Assembly: GCA_002470515.1 (NCBI GenBank)
Contig: DKML01000004.1
Coordinates: 1 to 64,000, forward strand
DNA: 64,000 nucleotides
Direction: 5' to 3'
Source: Proteobacteria bacterium UBA7415
GTDB taxonomy: Bacteria > Pseudomonadota > Gammaproteobacteria > Arenicellales > Arenicellaceae
This document shows, piece after piece, positions 1 to 8,797 of this stretch (positions are counted from its first letter, which is position 1; each line of letters opens with the position of its first letter). A program made the translations under genes and the position numbers. Under the pieces are notes generated by a model. That model saw only the letters and a list, made by a program, of their open reading frames with translations, was not told where the DNA came from and did not search any database.

Positions 1-2879
1 CCGAAGACGAAACCGAAGACGAAATCGAAGCACAAAGCTTTTCAGAAGACATTGAGATTTCTTCTGACTCAGCCAGCGAAGATGTTGACGAGGCGATTCA
101 GCAGATTTTTGTTGAAGAGATGCGCGAGATCCACCATAAGCTAGACCACGATGTTGCGCAGCTTAGCGACCTAAAGCAATCTGCCCCAATAATGGCCAAC
201 GTAATGCGCTACCTGCACACGATTAAAGGAAGCTCCTTAATGGCGGAGGCCAATGTGTTGGGCGGCTTAACGCACTCACTAGAATCGTTCATCGAATCAA
301 GTTTTATTCGCGATGTTGATGATCTAAAGCATATTCAAAACACCTTAGAGTTTTTTGTTGATGATTTCGATGCGGCTGTAGACAGCTACGAAAAGCGAAA
401 AGACTTTGAACCGAGTGCGGAACTTAAAGAAAGGCTAGATACAGACTTGGCTCAATCTACCGACGCGACGACTAACGTGGCGGGTGCCGGTAGCGACTTA
501 GTCGAATCTGGCCAAGATCAAGAGCACGATGACCTGGCGGTACAAGCTTCAGAGCCTGTTTTGCTGATGATGGGCCCGTCAGATTATATTGAGGGTATTG
601 ATAGCATTGATGCTGAGATAGAAAAAGTTTATACCGAGTGGCGCTCTGCGCGTAGCTGGTGGAAAGTTAGACCTCAGCTAGTAAAGCAAAGTAGAGAATT
701 TTCTGAGTTAGCAAAACGTTATACGCCAGCTCAAAAAAATGCGCAATTTGTGGATGGTGTAGTCGACGTATTGAAGTTGATTCAGTTTAATTCAGTCGAC
801 CAGTTCGAAGATCGCAGTTCATCTATTAAGCAAATGATGAATGGCTTGTTAGGCGTTATGCGCGCCGACTCCGAGCAAGATAGCGACACAAGTCAAAAAG
901 CGCTTGAGTTACAAATTGATTCATTGCAAAAACTTATTGAGAGCGACGCTCAAGCGATAGCCGAACAAGAAGTTGCGCAGAGTAACGCACAAGCTGAGGT
1001 TGATGAGGCGCAAGAGTCCACTCAAGACATGCGCAGTGAAGTTATTGATGCGGCTCTAAGAATTCGTTCGGATACACTCGATAGCTTAACTAACTTTGTT
1101 GGTGATGCGAGTATGAACCGCTCGCAGATGCGTGAAGACGTCACATCTTTAAAAGGCGTCGTCACTGAATTGTTTCGCAACGTCGAGCGATTTGGGACAC
1201 AGTTACGCGAACTCGAGATCGAAGCTGATACGCGAATAACGGCTAGAGCCAAAGAGCAAGAAGTTGTGGATGTCGATGCGGAGTTTGATCCGCTCGAACT
1301 CGATAGATACACCAAGTTGCAACAGTTGTCGCGTGGTCTAACCGACAACTTAGATGAGTTGGGTGAGATTCAAGATGCACTAAATGATTTTGTCCACAAA
1401 ACTGAATCATCTTTACAGCGTCAAGGTCGACTCAATAGAGACTTACAAGACGAGATCATGCAAGTTCGACTCGTGTCCTTTGGTGGTATTGCTCCACAAT
1501 TACGTCAAGTAGCTAGACGTACTGCGCGAGAATTAGGCAAAGACGTTGAGCTTGATATCGTAGGCAGCGACGTTAAATTGGATAAAACCATTTTAGACGG
1601 TGTAACACCTGCCTTGGAGCATATGCTTCGAAATGCAATTGACCATGGGATTGAGCTTCCTGACGTGCGCCGAGCAGCGGGTAAGCCCGGCACGGGTAGA
1701 GTAGTGATCAGCTGTCGTCAGGTTTCCCGCGAAATCATTATCTCGGTAAAAGATGATGGTGCGGGGCTCGATCTAGATAAAATTCGAACTAAGGCTATCG
1801 AAGGTAAACTGCTTGAAGACGACCAAGATCTGAATCCTGAAGACATGATGATCTATATTTCTCAAAGCGGATTTAGCACGGCAGACAGATTAACCGAGAT
1901 TTCGGGCCGAGGAATCGGAATGGATGTGGTTCAAACCAGTCTCCGACGACTCAGCGGGTCTATTCAATACGACCTTGAAAACAAAGATGCAGGTTCTGAT
2001 TTTGTAATCAATTTACCGATATCGCTGGCGGTATCAAGCGCAATGTTTATAGAAGTAGGTGGTTCTGAATTTGCGATTCCCGCTCGTGTTATCGAGCGTA
2101 TGGTTACACAAGATGTGAATTACCTGATTGAGCAACTTGCGACGGCAGATCCTATTACTGAAATTGACGGTAAGCGCTACAAGTTGATCGATCTAGCGGA
2201 CTACTTAGGGTTCGAGTCAAAAATTGCGTCTATGAAAGGCAAGCGGTCAGTAATTTTGGTGGATTCTGGTGTTCAGAACATTGCGGTAATTGTTGATGAT
2301 TTGCTGGATACTCAGGAAATTGTGGTTAAGAATCTTGGTGAGCATCTAGCTCGAATCCCTATTTATCAAGGTGCAACTATTCGACCTAATGGTAATGTGG
2401 CCTTGGTGCTAGATCTCGTTGGTATTTCGTACTACGAGTCAACAGTGGCCTTACCCGATCGTTCTCGCCGTGGTGTGCGAGCCTTACCGCTAGTGATGGT
2501 GGTTGATGACTCGCTCACTATTCGTAAGGCGGCTCAGCGTGACTTAACGGCGCTGGGTATCGATAGCGTTTTGGCGAAAAATGGGGTTGATGCGCAGCAG
2601 CAAGTTGCGCAGAACAAGCCCGATATGGTGCTGCTCGACATTGAGATGCCAGAAATGGACGGTTTCGAATTTCTAACGTGGTTGCGTACACAGAGCCAAG
2701 CAAAAGACTTACCTGTCGTTATGATTTCTTCGCGCTCGACGGCTAAATATATGGATAAAGCTCAATCTTTAGGGGCGGATGCTTTTCTTAGTAAACCCTA
2801 TTTGTTGGACGATCTGATCGATCTATTTAATGAATACTTACCGCTCGAAGAAACGTTAAGTAAAGGGCAAGAGGTTTAG
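1..2879 (+). CDS. chpA: ChpA/PilL-like hybrid chemosensory histidine kinase, 5' end outside window
   Basis: CheA-type kinase of a type IV pilus (Chp) chemosensory pathway. The frame is open from base 3 with no stop, and the acidic stretch before the first ATG (120) is typical interdomain linker, so the gene starts upstream of the window. Visible domains in order: a histidine phosphotransfer domain with motif HTIKGSS (phospho-His codon 216-218); a long coiled linker; a dimerisation and CheA-type ATPase domain (about 1320-2030) with N box RNAIDHG, DDGAG and GRGIGMDVV; a CheW-like domain (about 2040-2440); and a C-terminal receiver domain (about 2490-2860) with VVDDS and phosphoacceptor Asp in LLDIEMPEMDG (codon 2637-2639). 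The fused receiver and upstream Hpt region favour ChpA/PilL over flagellar CheA. It is followed after 7 bases by a CheW-like gene, as in pil-chp clusters. How many Hpt domains lie upstream cannot be seen. Confidence 0.9.
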   Translation, partial: EDETEDEIEAQSFSEDIEISSDSASEDVDEAIQQIFVEEMREIHHKLDHDVAQLSDLKQSAPIMANVMRYLHTIKGSSLMAEANVLGGLTHSLESFIESSFIRDVDDLKHIQNTLEFFVDDFDAAVDSYEKRKDFEPSAELKERLDTDLAQSTDATTNVAGAGSDLVESGQDQEHDDLAVQASEPVLLMMGPSDYIEGIDSIDAEIEKVYTEWRSARSWWKVRPQLVKQSREFSELAKRYTPAQKNAQFVDGVVDVLKLIQFNSVDQFEDRSSSIKQMMNGLLGVMRADSEQDSDTSQKALELQIDSLQKLIESDAQAIAEQEVAQSNAQAEVDEAQESTQDMRSEVIDAALRIRSDTLDSLTNFVGDASMNRSQMREDVTSLKGVVTELFRNVERFGTQLRELEIEADTRITARAKEQEVVDVDAEFDPLELDRYTKLQQLSRGLTDNLDELGEIQDALNDFVHKTESSLQRQGRLNRDLQDEIMQVRLVSFGGIAPQLRQVARRTARELGKDVELDIVGSDVKLDKTILDGVTPALEHMLRNAIDHGIELPDVRRAAGKPGTGRVVISCRQVSREIIISVKDDGAGLDLDKIRTKAIEGKLLEDDQDLNPEDMMIYISQSGFSTADRLTEISGRGIGMDVVQTSLRRLSGSIQYDLENKDAGSDFVINLPISLAVSSAMFIEVGGSEFAIPARVIERMVTQDVNYLIEQLATADPITEIDGKRYKLIDLADYLGFESKIASMKGKRSVILVDSGVQNIAVIVDDLLDTQEIVVKNLGEHLARIPIYQGATIRPNGNVALVLDLVGISYYESTVALPDRSRRGVRALPLVMVVDDSLTIRKAAQRDLTALGIDSVLAKNGVDAQQQVAQNKPDMVLLDIEMPEMDGFEFLTWLRTQSQAKDLPVVMISSRSTAKYMDKAQSLGADAFLSKPYLLDDLIDLFNEYLPLEETLSKGQEV

Positions 2880-2886
2880 TACGGAT

Positions 2887-3339
2887 ATGTCAGATACATC
2901 ACTTACTTGTTATAAAATTGATGCTGAACCATTTTCATTAATTTTGCCATCGGAATGTGTTGCAGAAATTGTTGCTGAGCCCATAATTACTGCGGACTCG
3001 AGTCAAAAAGCTCCATGGATGGCGGGCTATCTAACTTGGAATTCGCAAGAGATACCTTTGTTGTGTTTCGAGAACTTACTTGTGGCAGATTTTGAGAGAC
3101 CCGAGGGTCGCCTAATCGTGACTATACTCAACCCAATCCCCAAAGCGGCACGTAAGACATATGGCGCATTGCTTAGTTTTGGTGAGGTTCAACAAATCAC
3201 AATACCCAGTGATGTTGAAGATGTGGCTAGCCCTCAAGAGATTGATCGACGCCATGTTGAAGCTGCTTTAGCAGTCAATGGATCTATTTGTATCGTTCCG
3301 AGACTTGCGGCTTTAGGTGTGGCGTTCTCTTACTATTAG
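2887..3339 (+). CDS. chpC: CheW-like adaptor protein (ChpC-like)
   Basis: A 150-residue single-domain CheW-fold protein. Such adaptors couple the kinase array to chemoreceptors. The CheW signature is weak but recognisable: hydrophobic beta strands at the start, the WMAGYLTWNSQEIPLL segment at about residues 44-60 (compare the usual G.....G..IPV.dL pattern), and a final strand with IVPRLAALG. It lies 7 bases after the ChpA-like kinase gene and is surely co-transcribed with it. The position at the end of the cluster fits ChpC rather than PilI, which usually precedes the receptor gene. The family is certain enough; the specific name is inferred from context. Confidence 0.7.
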   Translation: MSDTSLTCYKIDAEPFSLILPSECVAEIVAEPIITADSSQKAPWMAGYLTWNSQEIPLLCFENLLVADFERPEGRLIVTILNPIPKAARKTYGALLSFGEVQQITIPSDVEDVASPQEIDRRHVEAALAVNGSICIVPRLAALGVAFSYY

Positions 3340-3497
3340 AGCTAACGATTCTGTAGCGACAGCATATTAGGTATTAAGTAAGTTGGTGCTTCAACTTAAA
3401 CCGGCCCGCCACCCTCTATACTCGCCCCGCTTTTCAGTCAAATGCTGCCTGCTTGACAGTATTGCCAATATTTGTGTGAGCAAGAAGACATATCACG

Positions 3498-3526
3498 TTT
3501 AGTCTTTGTGTCTCATTTGATATAAT
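3498..3526 (+). promoter_or_regulatory. Predicted sigma-70 promoter for tkt
   Basis: A perfect -10 hexamer TATAAT lies at 3521-3526, with a weak -35 (TTTAGT, 3498-3503) at 17-base spacing. Transcription would begin near 3533, about 135 bases before the conserved tkt start. The remainder of the 328-base gap (3340-3667) shows only a short hairpin at 3379-3398 (7-bp stem, no T run) and no coding potential. The promoter is predicted from sequence only. Confidence 0.5.
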
Positions 3527-3667
3527 CGACCCACTTACTGGTGGGTGCAGTATTCATTTCTTAATAGCCGAATCCCGCTACTTTCCCATTTTCAAGAAAG
3601 AATGGTTGTGAGTAAAACACCCTCCATTAATCGATTCTTAACCGTTAACGCCAACCAAATAACTCAT

Positions 3668-5668
3668 ATGTCCTCAGTTGATCGTCAAATCATGGCTAAT
3701 GCCATCCGAATCCTCAGCGCAGATGCAGTACAACAAGCTAACTCAGGCCACCCAGGTGCACCTATGGGTATGGCGGACATCGCTGAAGTCTTGTGGAGTG
3801 ATTTTTTCAACCACAACCCAGCCGACCCTAAGTGGCCAAACCGCGATCGTTTCATTTTATCTAATGGTCATGGCAGCATGTTGATTTATTCATTGTTGCA
3901 CCTGAGCGGTTATGACGTGTCGCTGGACGATGTTAAAAACTTTCGTCAATTGCACTCAAAAACACCGGGCCATCCAGAGTACGGTTATACCCCCGGCATT
4001 GAAACGACTACTGGTCCTTTAGGTCAAGGCATCGCAAATGCGGTAGGAATGGCGATTGCAGAGCAAAAATACGCGGCGGAGTTTAATACTGCTGAGCATG
4101 CTTTAGTTGATCATTTTACTTATGTGTTTATGGGCGACGGTTGCATGATGGAAGGTGTTTCTCACGAAGCGTGTTCCTTGGCTGGCACATTAGGCCTGGG
4201 CAAGTTGGTTGCTTTCTGGGATGACAACGGTATTTCTATTGATGGTGAGGTAGGCGGCTGGTTTACAGACGATACCCAAGGCCGTTTTGAAGCATACGGC
4301 TGGCAGGTAATTGCTGATGTTGATGGTCATGACGCAGCGTCAATCAGTGCCGCCGTTAAAGCCGCCAGAGCAGATCAAAGGCGGCCAACACTTATTTGTT
4401 GTAAAACAGTAATTGGCAAAGGCTCGCCAAGCAAAGAAGGTAGCGAAAGCTGCCATGGTGCACCACTAGGTCAAGATGAACTTGCGCTTGTGCGCGAACG
4501 CCTTGATTGGTCGGCCGAACCATTTCATGTTCCGGCTGATGTTTATCAAGCGTGGGACGCCAAAACCGCTGGCCAAACTAAACAAGCTGAATGGCAGGCG
4601 ATGTTCGACGCTTATGCCGCCGCTCACCCAGACAATGCCAAGGAGTTTGAGCGACGCATACAAGGGCACCTGCCTGCAAACTGGGCGAAGGATGCTGCAA
4701 AAATAGTTGCCGATACCAATACGGCAGCGGCAACTTTAGCAACGCGTAAATCTAGCCTGAATGCGTTAAACGATTTTGGTCCATTATTAAAGGAATTGAT
4801 CGGCGGTTCAGCTGACTTAGCTGGTTCCAATTACACTATATGGTCAGGTTCAGAAGGTATCAGTCGCGACAATAAAGGCGGTAATTATGTCTATTTTGGC
4901 GTACGCGAGTTTGCAATGGCTGCAATCTGCAATGGACTTTCATTGTATGGCGGTTTGATTCCTTATGCGGGAACCTTCTTAGTGTTCTCTGATTACATGC
5001 GTAATGGAATGCGAATGTCAGCGTTGATGAAACAGCCGGTTATCTATGTTTTGACGCACGACTCAATAGGTTTGGGCGAAGACGGCCCGACTCACCAACC
5101 GGTAGAGCACTGTGCGAGTCTACGCTTGATTCCAAACATGAGTTTGTGGCGTCCCTGCGATGCAGTTGAGTCTGTTGTTTCGTGGAAGGTGGCGATCGAA
5201 AACCAGAGTCAACCGAGTAGTCTGGTTTTCTCACGTCAGAACTTACCGCATCAAGAAAGAACCGATCGACAGATTGCCGATATAGAACGCGGCGGCTATA
5301 TATTGCGCGATTGCGAAGGCGAGCCAAGTCTTATCTTGATCGCGACAGGTTCTGAGGTCGCGTTAGCGATGGACTCAGTGTCAAAGCTCGAAGATAAAGG
5401 TGAGCGCGTTCGCGTTGTATCTATGCCTTGTACTGATCTTTTTGATGCGCAGGATGCGGCTTATAAAAGCGACGTGCTGCCGCTTAGTTGTGAGCGACGT
5501 ATTGCTTTAGAAGCAGGGTCCAGCGATTACTGGTACAAATACGTAGGGCTGAGAGGCGCGGTAATTGGGATGACAAGTTTTGGTGAATCTGCTCCGGCAG
5601 ATCAACTGTTTGTGCATTTTGGGTTTACTGTAGAGAACGTGGTGAGCACGGCAGCCGGTCTTGTTTAG
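3668..5668 (+). CDS. tkt: Transketolase
   Basis: Thiamine-diphosphate enzyme of the pentose phosphate pathway that moves two-carbon ketol units between sugar phosphates. Family motifs are intact: [15 protein letters not shown] near the N terminus, [12 protein letters not shown], the ThDP-binding [13 protein letters not shown]...DDNGISIDG segment, and [14 protein letters not shown] in the pyrimidine-binding domain. The length, 666 residues from the ATG at 3668, is normal. The frame also stays open upstream to a GTG at 3545, with further possible starts at 3602 and 3608 (GTG 7 bases after AAGAAAG), which would add 20-41 residues not found in the family; I prefer 3668 on homology. It is followed 32 bases later by pgk, without the gap/epd gene that often sits between them. 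Confidence 0.95.
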   Translation: MSSVDRQIMANAIRILSADAVQQANSGHPGAPMGMADIAEVLWSDFFNHNPADPKWPNRDRFILSNGHGSMLIYSLLHLSGYDVSLDDVKNFRQLHSKTPGHPEYGYTPGIETTTGPLGQGIANAVGMAIAEQKYAAEFNTAEHALVDHFTYVFMGDGCMMEGVSHEACSLAGTLGLGKLVAFWDDNGISIDGEVGGWFTDDTQGRFEAYGWQVIADVDGHDAASISAAVKAARADQRRPTLICCKTVIGKGSPSKEGSESCHGAPLGQDELALVRERLDWSAEPFHVPADVYQAWDAKTAGQTKQAEWQAMFDAYAAAHPDNAKEFERRIQGHLPANWAKDAAKIVADTNTAAATLATRKSSLNALNDFGPLLKELIGGSADLAGSNYTIWSGSEGISRDNKGGNYVYFGVREFAMAAICNGLSLYGGLIPYAGTFLVFSDYMRNGMRMSALMKQPVIYVLTHDSIGLGEDGPTHQPVEHCASLRLIPNMSLWRPCDAVESVVSWKVAIENQSQPSSLVFSRQNLPHQERTDRQIADIERGGYILRDCEGEPSLILIATGSEVALAMDSVSKLEDKGERVRVVSMPCTDLFDAQDAAYKSDVLPLSCERRIALEAGSSDYWYKYVGLRGAVIGMTSFGESAPADQLFVHFGFTVENVVSTAAGLV

Positions 5669-5700
5669 TTTATTTACACGGTTGAAGGGTAGGGATTGAA

Positions 5701-6879
5701 ATGCCAGTTTTAAAAATGCAAGAGCAAGATCTGAAAGGTAAGCGCTTGCTTATTCGACAAGATCTAAATGTACCAATGGATGGTGATCGTGTTGCCAACG
5801 ATGCCCGTATCATTGCGTCGCTGCCTACGTTAAAAATGGCTCTCGAGCGCGGTGCCCACGTTATGGTTATGTCGCATTTGGGCCGACCTACAGAAGGCGA
5901 GTTCGATGAGCAGTATTCATTGGCTCCAGTTGCAGAATGTTTGGCTGAACACTTAGGGGTTCCGGTTCGCTTAGTTGGCGACTGGCTAGAAGGTGTTGAT
6001 ACTAAAGCTGGAGACGTCGTGTTATGCGAGAACGTGCGGTTTAACGTTGGTGAAAAATCCAACGACGAAAACCTGTCCAAGCGTATGGCGCAATTGTGTG
6101 ATATCTACGTTATGGATGCTTTTGGCACGGCGCATCGAGCCCAAGCATCAACGCACGGAGTGGCAGAACTAGCGCCAATTGCGTGTGCAGGTCCGCTATT
6201 AGTCGCCGAGCTTGATGCACTCACCCGCGCGCTAGACAATCCAGCAAGGCCAGTGGTTGCTATTGTCGGTGGCTCAAAGGTATCGACGAAGCTTACTGTA
6301 TTAGAAACGTTAAGCCAGCAAGTGGATCAGTTAATTGTAGGTGGTGGTATTGCCAATACTTTTATAGCCGCCGATGGCCATAGTGTTGGTAAGTCGCTTT
6401 ATGAGGCTGATTTGGTTGATGAAGCCAAACGTTTAATGCGGGCGGCAGTCGCTAACGGTGGAAGAATTCCCGTGCCCACTGATGTTGTTTGTGCGGCAGA
6501 GTTTTCTGCGAATGCGCCAGCGCACTTACGTAAAGTTAATGGCGTGTTGGACAATGAAATGATTTTGGATATTGGGCCAGAGACGGCTAAGGAGCTTGCT
6601 GAAATTTTGGAGAGTGCCGGAACTATTGTTTGGAACGGCCCGGTAGGAGTGTTCGAGTTTGAAGCCTTCTCTGAAGGTACGGCTGTTGTTGCTAAGGCCA
6701 TCGCAAAATCAAATGCATTTTCAATTGCGGGCGGCGGCGATACTGTAGCCGCCATTGAAAAATTTGGAGTGCAAGATCAAATATCTTATATTTCGACAGG
6801 CGGCGGAGCATTTCTGGAGTTTCTTGAAGGAAAGAAACTGCCTGCTGTTGACGTGTTAGAACGCAGAGCGTGCACTTAG
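5701..6879 (+). CDS. pgk: Phosphoglycerate kinase
   Basis: Glycolytic and gluconeogenic kinase interconverting 1,3-bisphosphoglycerate plus ADP and 3-phosphoglycerate plus ATP. It is 392 residues, the usual bacterial length. Visible motifs are the N-domain signature LIRQDLNVP, the substrate loop [12 protein letters not shown], the hinge-region GGSKVSTKL, and the nucleotide-binding end WNGPVGVFE followed by [13 protein letters not shown] and [17 protein letters not shown]. The ATG is preceded by AGGGA at good spacing. It very likely shares the tkt transcript. No aldolase or pyruvate kinase gene follows, unlike many relatives. Confidence 0.97.
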   Translation: MPVLKMQEQDLKGKRLLIRQDLNVPMDGDRVANDARIIASLPTLKMALERGAHVMVMSHLGRPTEGEFDEQYSLAPVAECLAEHLGVPVRLVGDWLEGVDTKAGDVVLCENVRFNVGEKSNDENLSKRMAQLCDIYVMDAFGTAHRAQASTHGVAELAPIACAGPLLVAELDALTRALDNPARPVVAIVGGSKVSTKLTVLETLSQQVDQLIVGGGIANTFIAADGHSVGKSLYEADLVDEAKRLMRAAVANGGRIPVPTDVVCAAEFSANAPAHLRKVNGVLDNEMILDIGPETAKELAEILESAGTIVWNGPVGVFEFEAFSEGTAVVAKAIAKSNAFSIAGGGDTVAAIEKFGVQDQISYISTGGGAFLEFLEGKKLPAVDVLERRACT

Positions 6880-6904
6880 GTTAACGCTCCTTCCAAATTA
6901 TTCG

Positions 6905-6934
6905 GTGTTTGATGTTTATTAGCGCATCAAACAC
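6905..6934. terminator. Inverted repeat after pgk, possible terminator
   Basis: GTGTTTGATG (6905-6914) and CATCAAACAC (6925-6934) form a perfect 10-bp stem with a 10-base loop in the gap after pgk. There is no T run after the stem, so it is either a weak or factor-dependent terminator or an mRNA-stabilising hairpin. Confidence 0.45.
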
Positions 6935-6964
6935 TTAAGCTTTAAGGATGCTTACAACAAACCA

Positions 6965-7489
6965 ATGAGCGCACTTCCTCCTGTGTTCGACTCTAGGACT
7001 CAAGTGTTGATCCTTGGTTCAATGCCAGGCAAAAAGTCACTCGATCAAAACCAATACTATGCGCACCCTCAGAATGCTTTCTGGTCGATCATTTTGCAAG
7101 GAACGTCGTGCGACCTGAGCCATTCCTACGCAGAGCGTTTGGCGGCATTAGTAAAGCTGCGAGTTGGTGTGTGGGACGTATTAGCCGATTGTGAGCGATC
7201 AGGCAGTCTCGATAGCAATATAGTTCGAGGTAGCGAAGTATTTAACCCATTGGATGAGGTCGTCAAAAGTTTGCCTGCGTTAACTGGAGTGTTTTTTAAT
7301 GGCCAAAAAGCTCAGCATTTATTCAATCGTCGCTTTAAACACCTAAGTAAAGAGAAGCGTCCTTGTTTTTCAGTTTTGCCCTCTACAAGTCCTGCATATG
7401 CTGCTATGTCGACGTCGCAAAAGAGTACAATCTGGAGTAAGGCATTAGGACAGCATGTAGAGCATTTTTCAGACGTATCTTTTACCTGA
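6965..7489 (+). CDS. DNA-deoxyinosine/uracil glycosylase, UDG family 6 (HDG-like)
   Basis: Base-excision repair glycosylase of the uracil-DNA glycosylase superfamily. The segment LILGSMPGKKSL...QYYAHPQNAFW (residues 15-40) is the hallmark of family 6 (hypoxanthine-DNA glycosylase), whose active-site Asn lies in the HPxNAFW motif (Asn37 here). The second conserved loop reads VLPSTSPAYA near the C terminus. At 174 residues it is the expected size. Family members remove deaminated bases, mainly hypoxanthine, from DNA. The gene sits alone between pgk and a YcgN-like gene, with no strong ribosome-binding site (AAGGA about 17 bases upstream). The exact base preference cannot be read from sequence. 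Confidence 0.85.
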   Translation: MSALPPVFDSRTQVLILGSMPGKKSLDQNQYYAHPQNAFWSIILQGTSCDLSHSYAERLAALVKLRVGVWDVLADCERSGSLDSNIVRGSEVFNPLDEVVKSLPALTGVFFNGQKAQHLFNRRFKHLSKEKRPCFSVLPSTSPAYAAMSTSQKSTIWSKALGQHVEHFSDVSFT

Positions 7490-7525
7490 AGGTGTTTTAT
7501 AGCTGAAGGCGTTTTATAGCTGAAG
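7486..7525. repeat. 17-bp tandem repeat overlapping the glycosylase stop codon
   Basis: CTGAAGGTGTTTTATAG (7486-7502) is followed by CTGAAGGCGTTTTATAG (7503-7519) and a partial third copy beginning CTGAAGGC. The first copy contains the TGA stop of the glycosylase gene. This looks like a slippage or duplication product. Confidence 0.8.
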
Positions 7526-7553
7526 GCTCATCGACTATAACTAATACTAAATA

Positions 7554-8015
7554 ATGAACGAAGAAAAATCCCCTTTTTGGGAAACTAAATCCCTGCAGGA
7601 AATGTCCCATGACGAATGGGAATCTTTGTGCGACGGTTGTGCAAAGTGCTGCTTGGTACAATTAGAAGACGAAGATACTCAACAGCTTGTATTTACAGAT
7701 GTTGCGTGTGACCTTCTGGATTCGGGAACTTGCCGATGCACTGATTATTCCAATCGCAGTATTCGAGTGCCCGAATGCATGACGCTTACCCCAGAAAATG
7801 TAAACGAAGCAGCTGAATTCGCACCCTCTAGTTGTGCATACCGCTTACTGGCAATCGGCGAACCACTGCCCGAATGGCACCCACTCAAGACGGGTGATCC
7901 AAAGTCGACTATCTCTTCAGGTAACTCCGTTGCAATGCGGGTTAAGTTTTTGCGCGACGTCAACTCTGATGATTTAGAAGCTCACGTTGTTGACTGGCCA
8001 CTAAGCAACAGTTAA
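7554..8015 (+). CDS. YcgN/YkgJ-type cysteine-cluster protein (UPF0260)
   Basis: Small cytoplasmic protein of the UPF0260 (YcgN) family, a subgroup of the YkgJ CxxCxxCC cluster proteins thought to bind a metal or iron-sulfur cluster. It has the signature CDGCAKCC (Cys26, 29, 32, 33), a following LEDEDT element, the middle VACDLLDSGTCRC segment, and VPECMTLTPENV, all matching the YcgN layout. At 153 residues it is normal length. The biochemical role of the family is not established. It stands between two unrelated genes, so context adds nothing. Confidence 0.85.
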   Translation: MNEEKSPFWETKSLQEMSHDEWESLCDGCAKCCLVQLEDEDTQQLVFTDVACDLLDSGTCRCTDYSNRSIRVPECMTLTPENVNEAAEFAPSSCAYRLLAIGEPLPEWHPLKTGDPKSTISSGNSVAMRVKFLRDVNSDDLEAHVVDWPLSNS

Positions 8016-8171
8016 CAATTAAAAGAGTACCAATATTGTTAGTGACGACTTTCTATAGGTACGACGTCTACGCCTTTGAGTTGCCGCTTTGCTGATATTG
8101 CAGTATTGTTTGCTCAATCATCATTTTTTGATCAACCTTTTTATTATGCTTTTAAATTAAGTGAGGCTCAC

Positions 8172-8687
8172 GTGATTTTGTCCCGATGGTACTGGTTTGG
8201 ATTTGTAGGTAGTTTAGCACTGCTCGCTATCGCCTATTTTTATTTTCAATTGGAGCTCGGATTAGCGCCGTGCCCACTCTGTATGTTTCAACGCGGTGCA
8301 TTAGTCGGAGTGGCGGCCTTCTGTTTGCTCGGCATATTGTTTTCGCCCAAAAAGGTTGGGTCCAAAGTATTGGCTTTTGGCGTCACTCTATCTTCAATTT
8401 TCGGATTGGCGATAGCAGGGAGGCAAGTTTGGTTACAGCATTTACCAGCAGACCAAGTGCCTGAGTGCGGACCTGATTTAGCATTTATGCTCGAAGCCTT
8501 TCCATTTCAACAGATGATTACGACCGTGCTAGCTGGCAGTGGTGAGTGTGCGGAAGTTCAGTGGACATTGCTTGGCATGAGTATGCCAACTTGGATGGTT
8601 GGTATTTTCGTTGTAATGACGCTATTGAGTTTAAAACTTTTGTTCCTTAAAGAAAGGAGTTATTTCTCAGGGAATTTTGGTCGATAG
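8172..8687 (+). CDS. dsbB: Disulfide bond formation protein DsbB
   Basis: Inner-membrane quinone reductase that reoxidises periplasmic DsbA. From GTG 8172 the protein has 171 residues, four hydrophobic segments, the first periplasmic Cys pair in CPLCMFQR (Cys34 and Cys37), and the second pair as Cys99 (VPECGPD) and Cys126 (GSGECAEVQW), matching DsbB topology. I chose 8172 because GAGG lies 5 bases upstream and the product then begins just before the first helix as in E. coli. The frame remains open to a TTG at 8076, which would add 32 unlikely residues. No dsbA is visible nearby. Confidence 0.92.
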   Translation: MILSRWYWFGFVGSLALLAIAYFYFQLELGLAPCPLCMFQRGALVGVAAFCLLGILFSPKKVGSKVLAFGVTLSSIFGLAIAGRQVWLQHLPADQVPECGPDLAFMLEAFPFQQMITTVLAGSGECAEVQWTLLGMSMPTWMVGIFVVMTLLSLKLLFLKERSYFSGNFGR

Positions 8688-8797
8688 ACAATTTAAAGCG
8701 CGTTTAGTGCGAGCGTTATTTATCCTGTTTCGGCCCCGCATCAAAGTTATTGATCCACTAGAATAAGAAGAATTGCAGTACTTGTAAGGAGTTTACA

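Noticed and set aside
3453..3458. Perfect -35 hexamer TTGACA upstream of tkt
   Set aside because: No acceptable -10 lies 15-19 bases downstream; the TATAAT at 3521 is too far away to pair with it.
3545..3667. N-terminal extension of transketolase from GTG 3545
   Set aside because: The added residues have no counterpart in the family and the conserved protein begins at ATG 3668.
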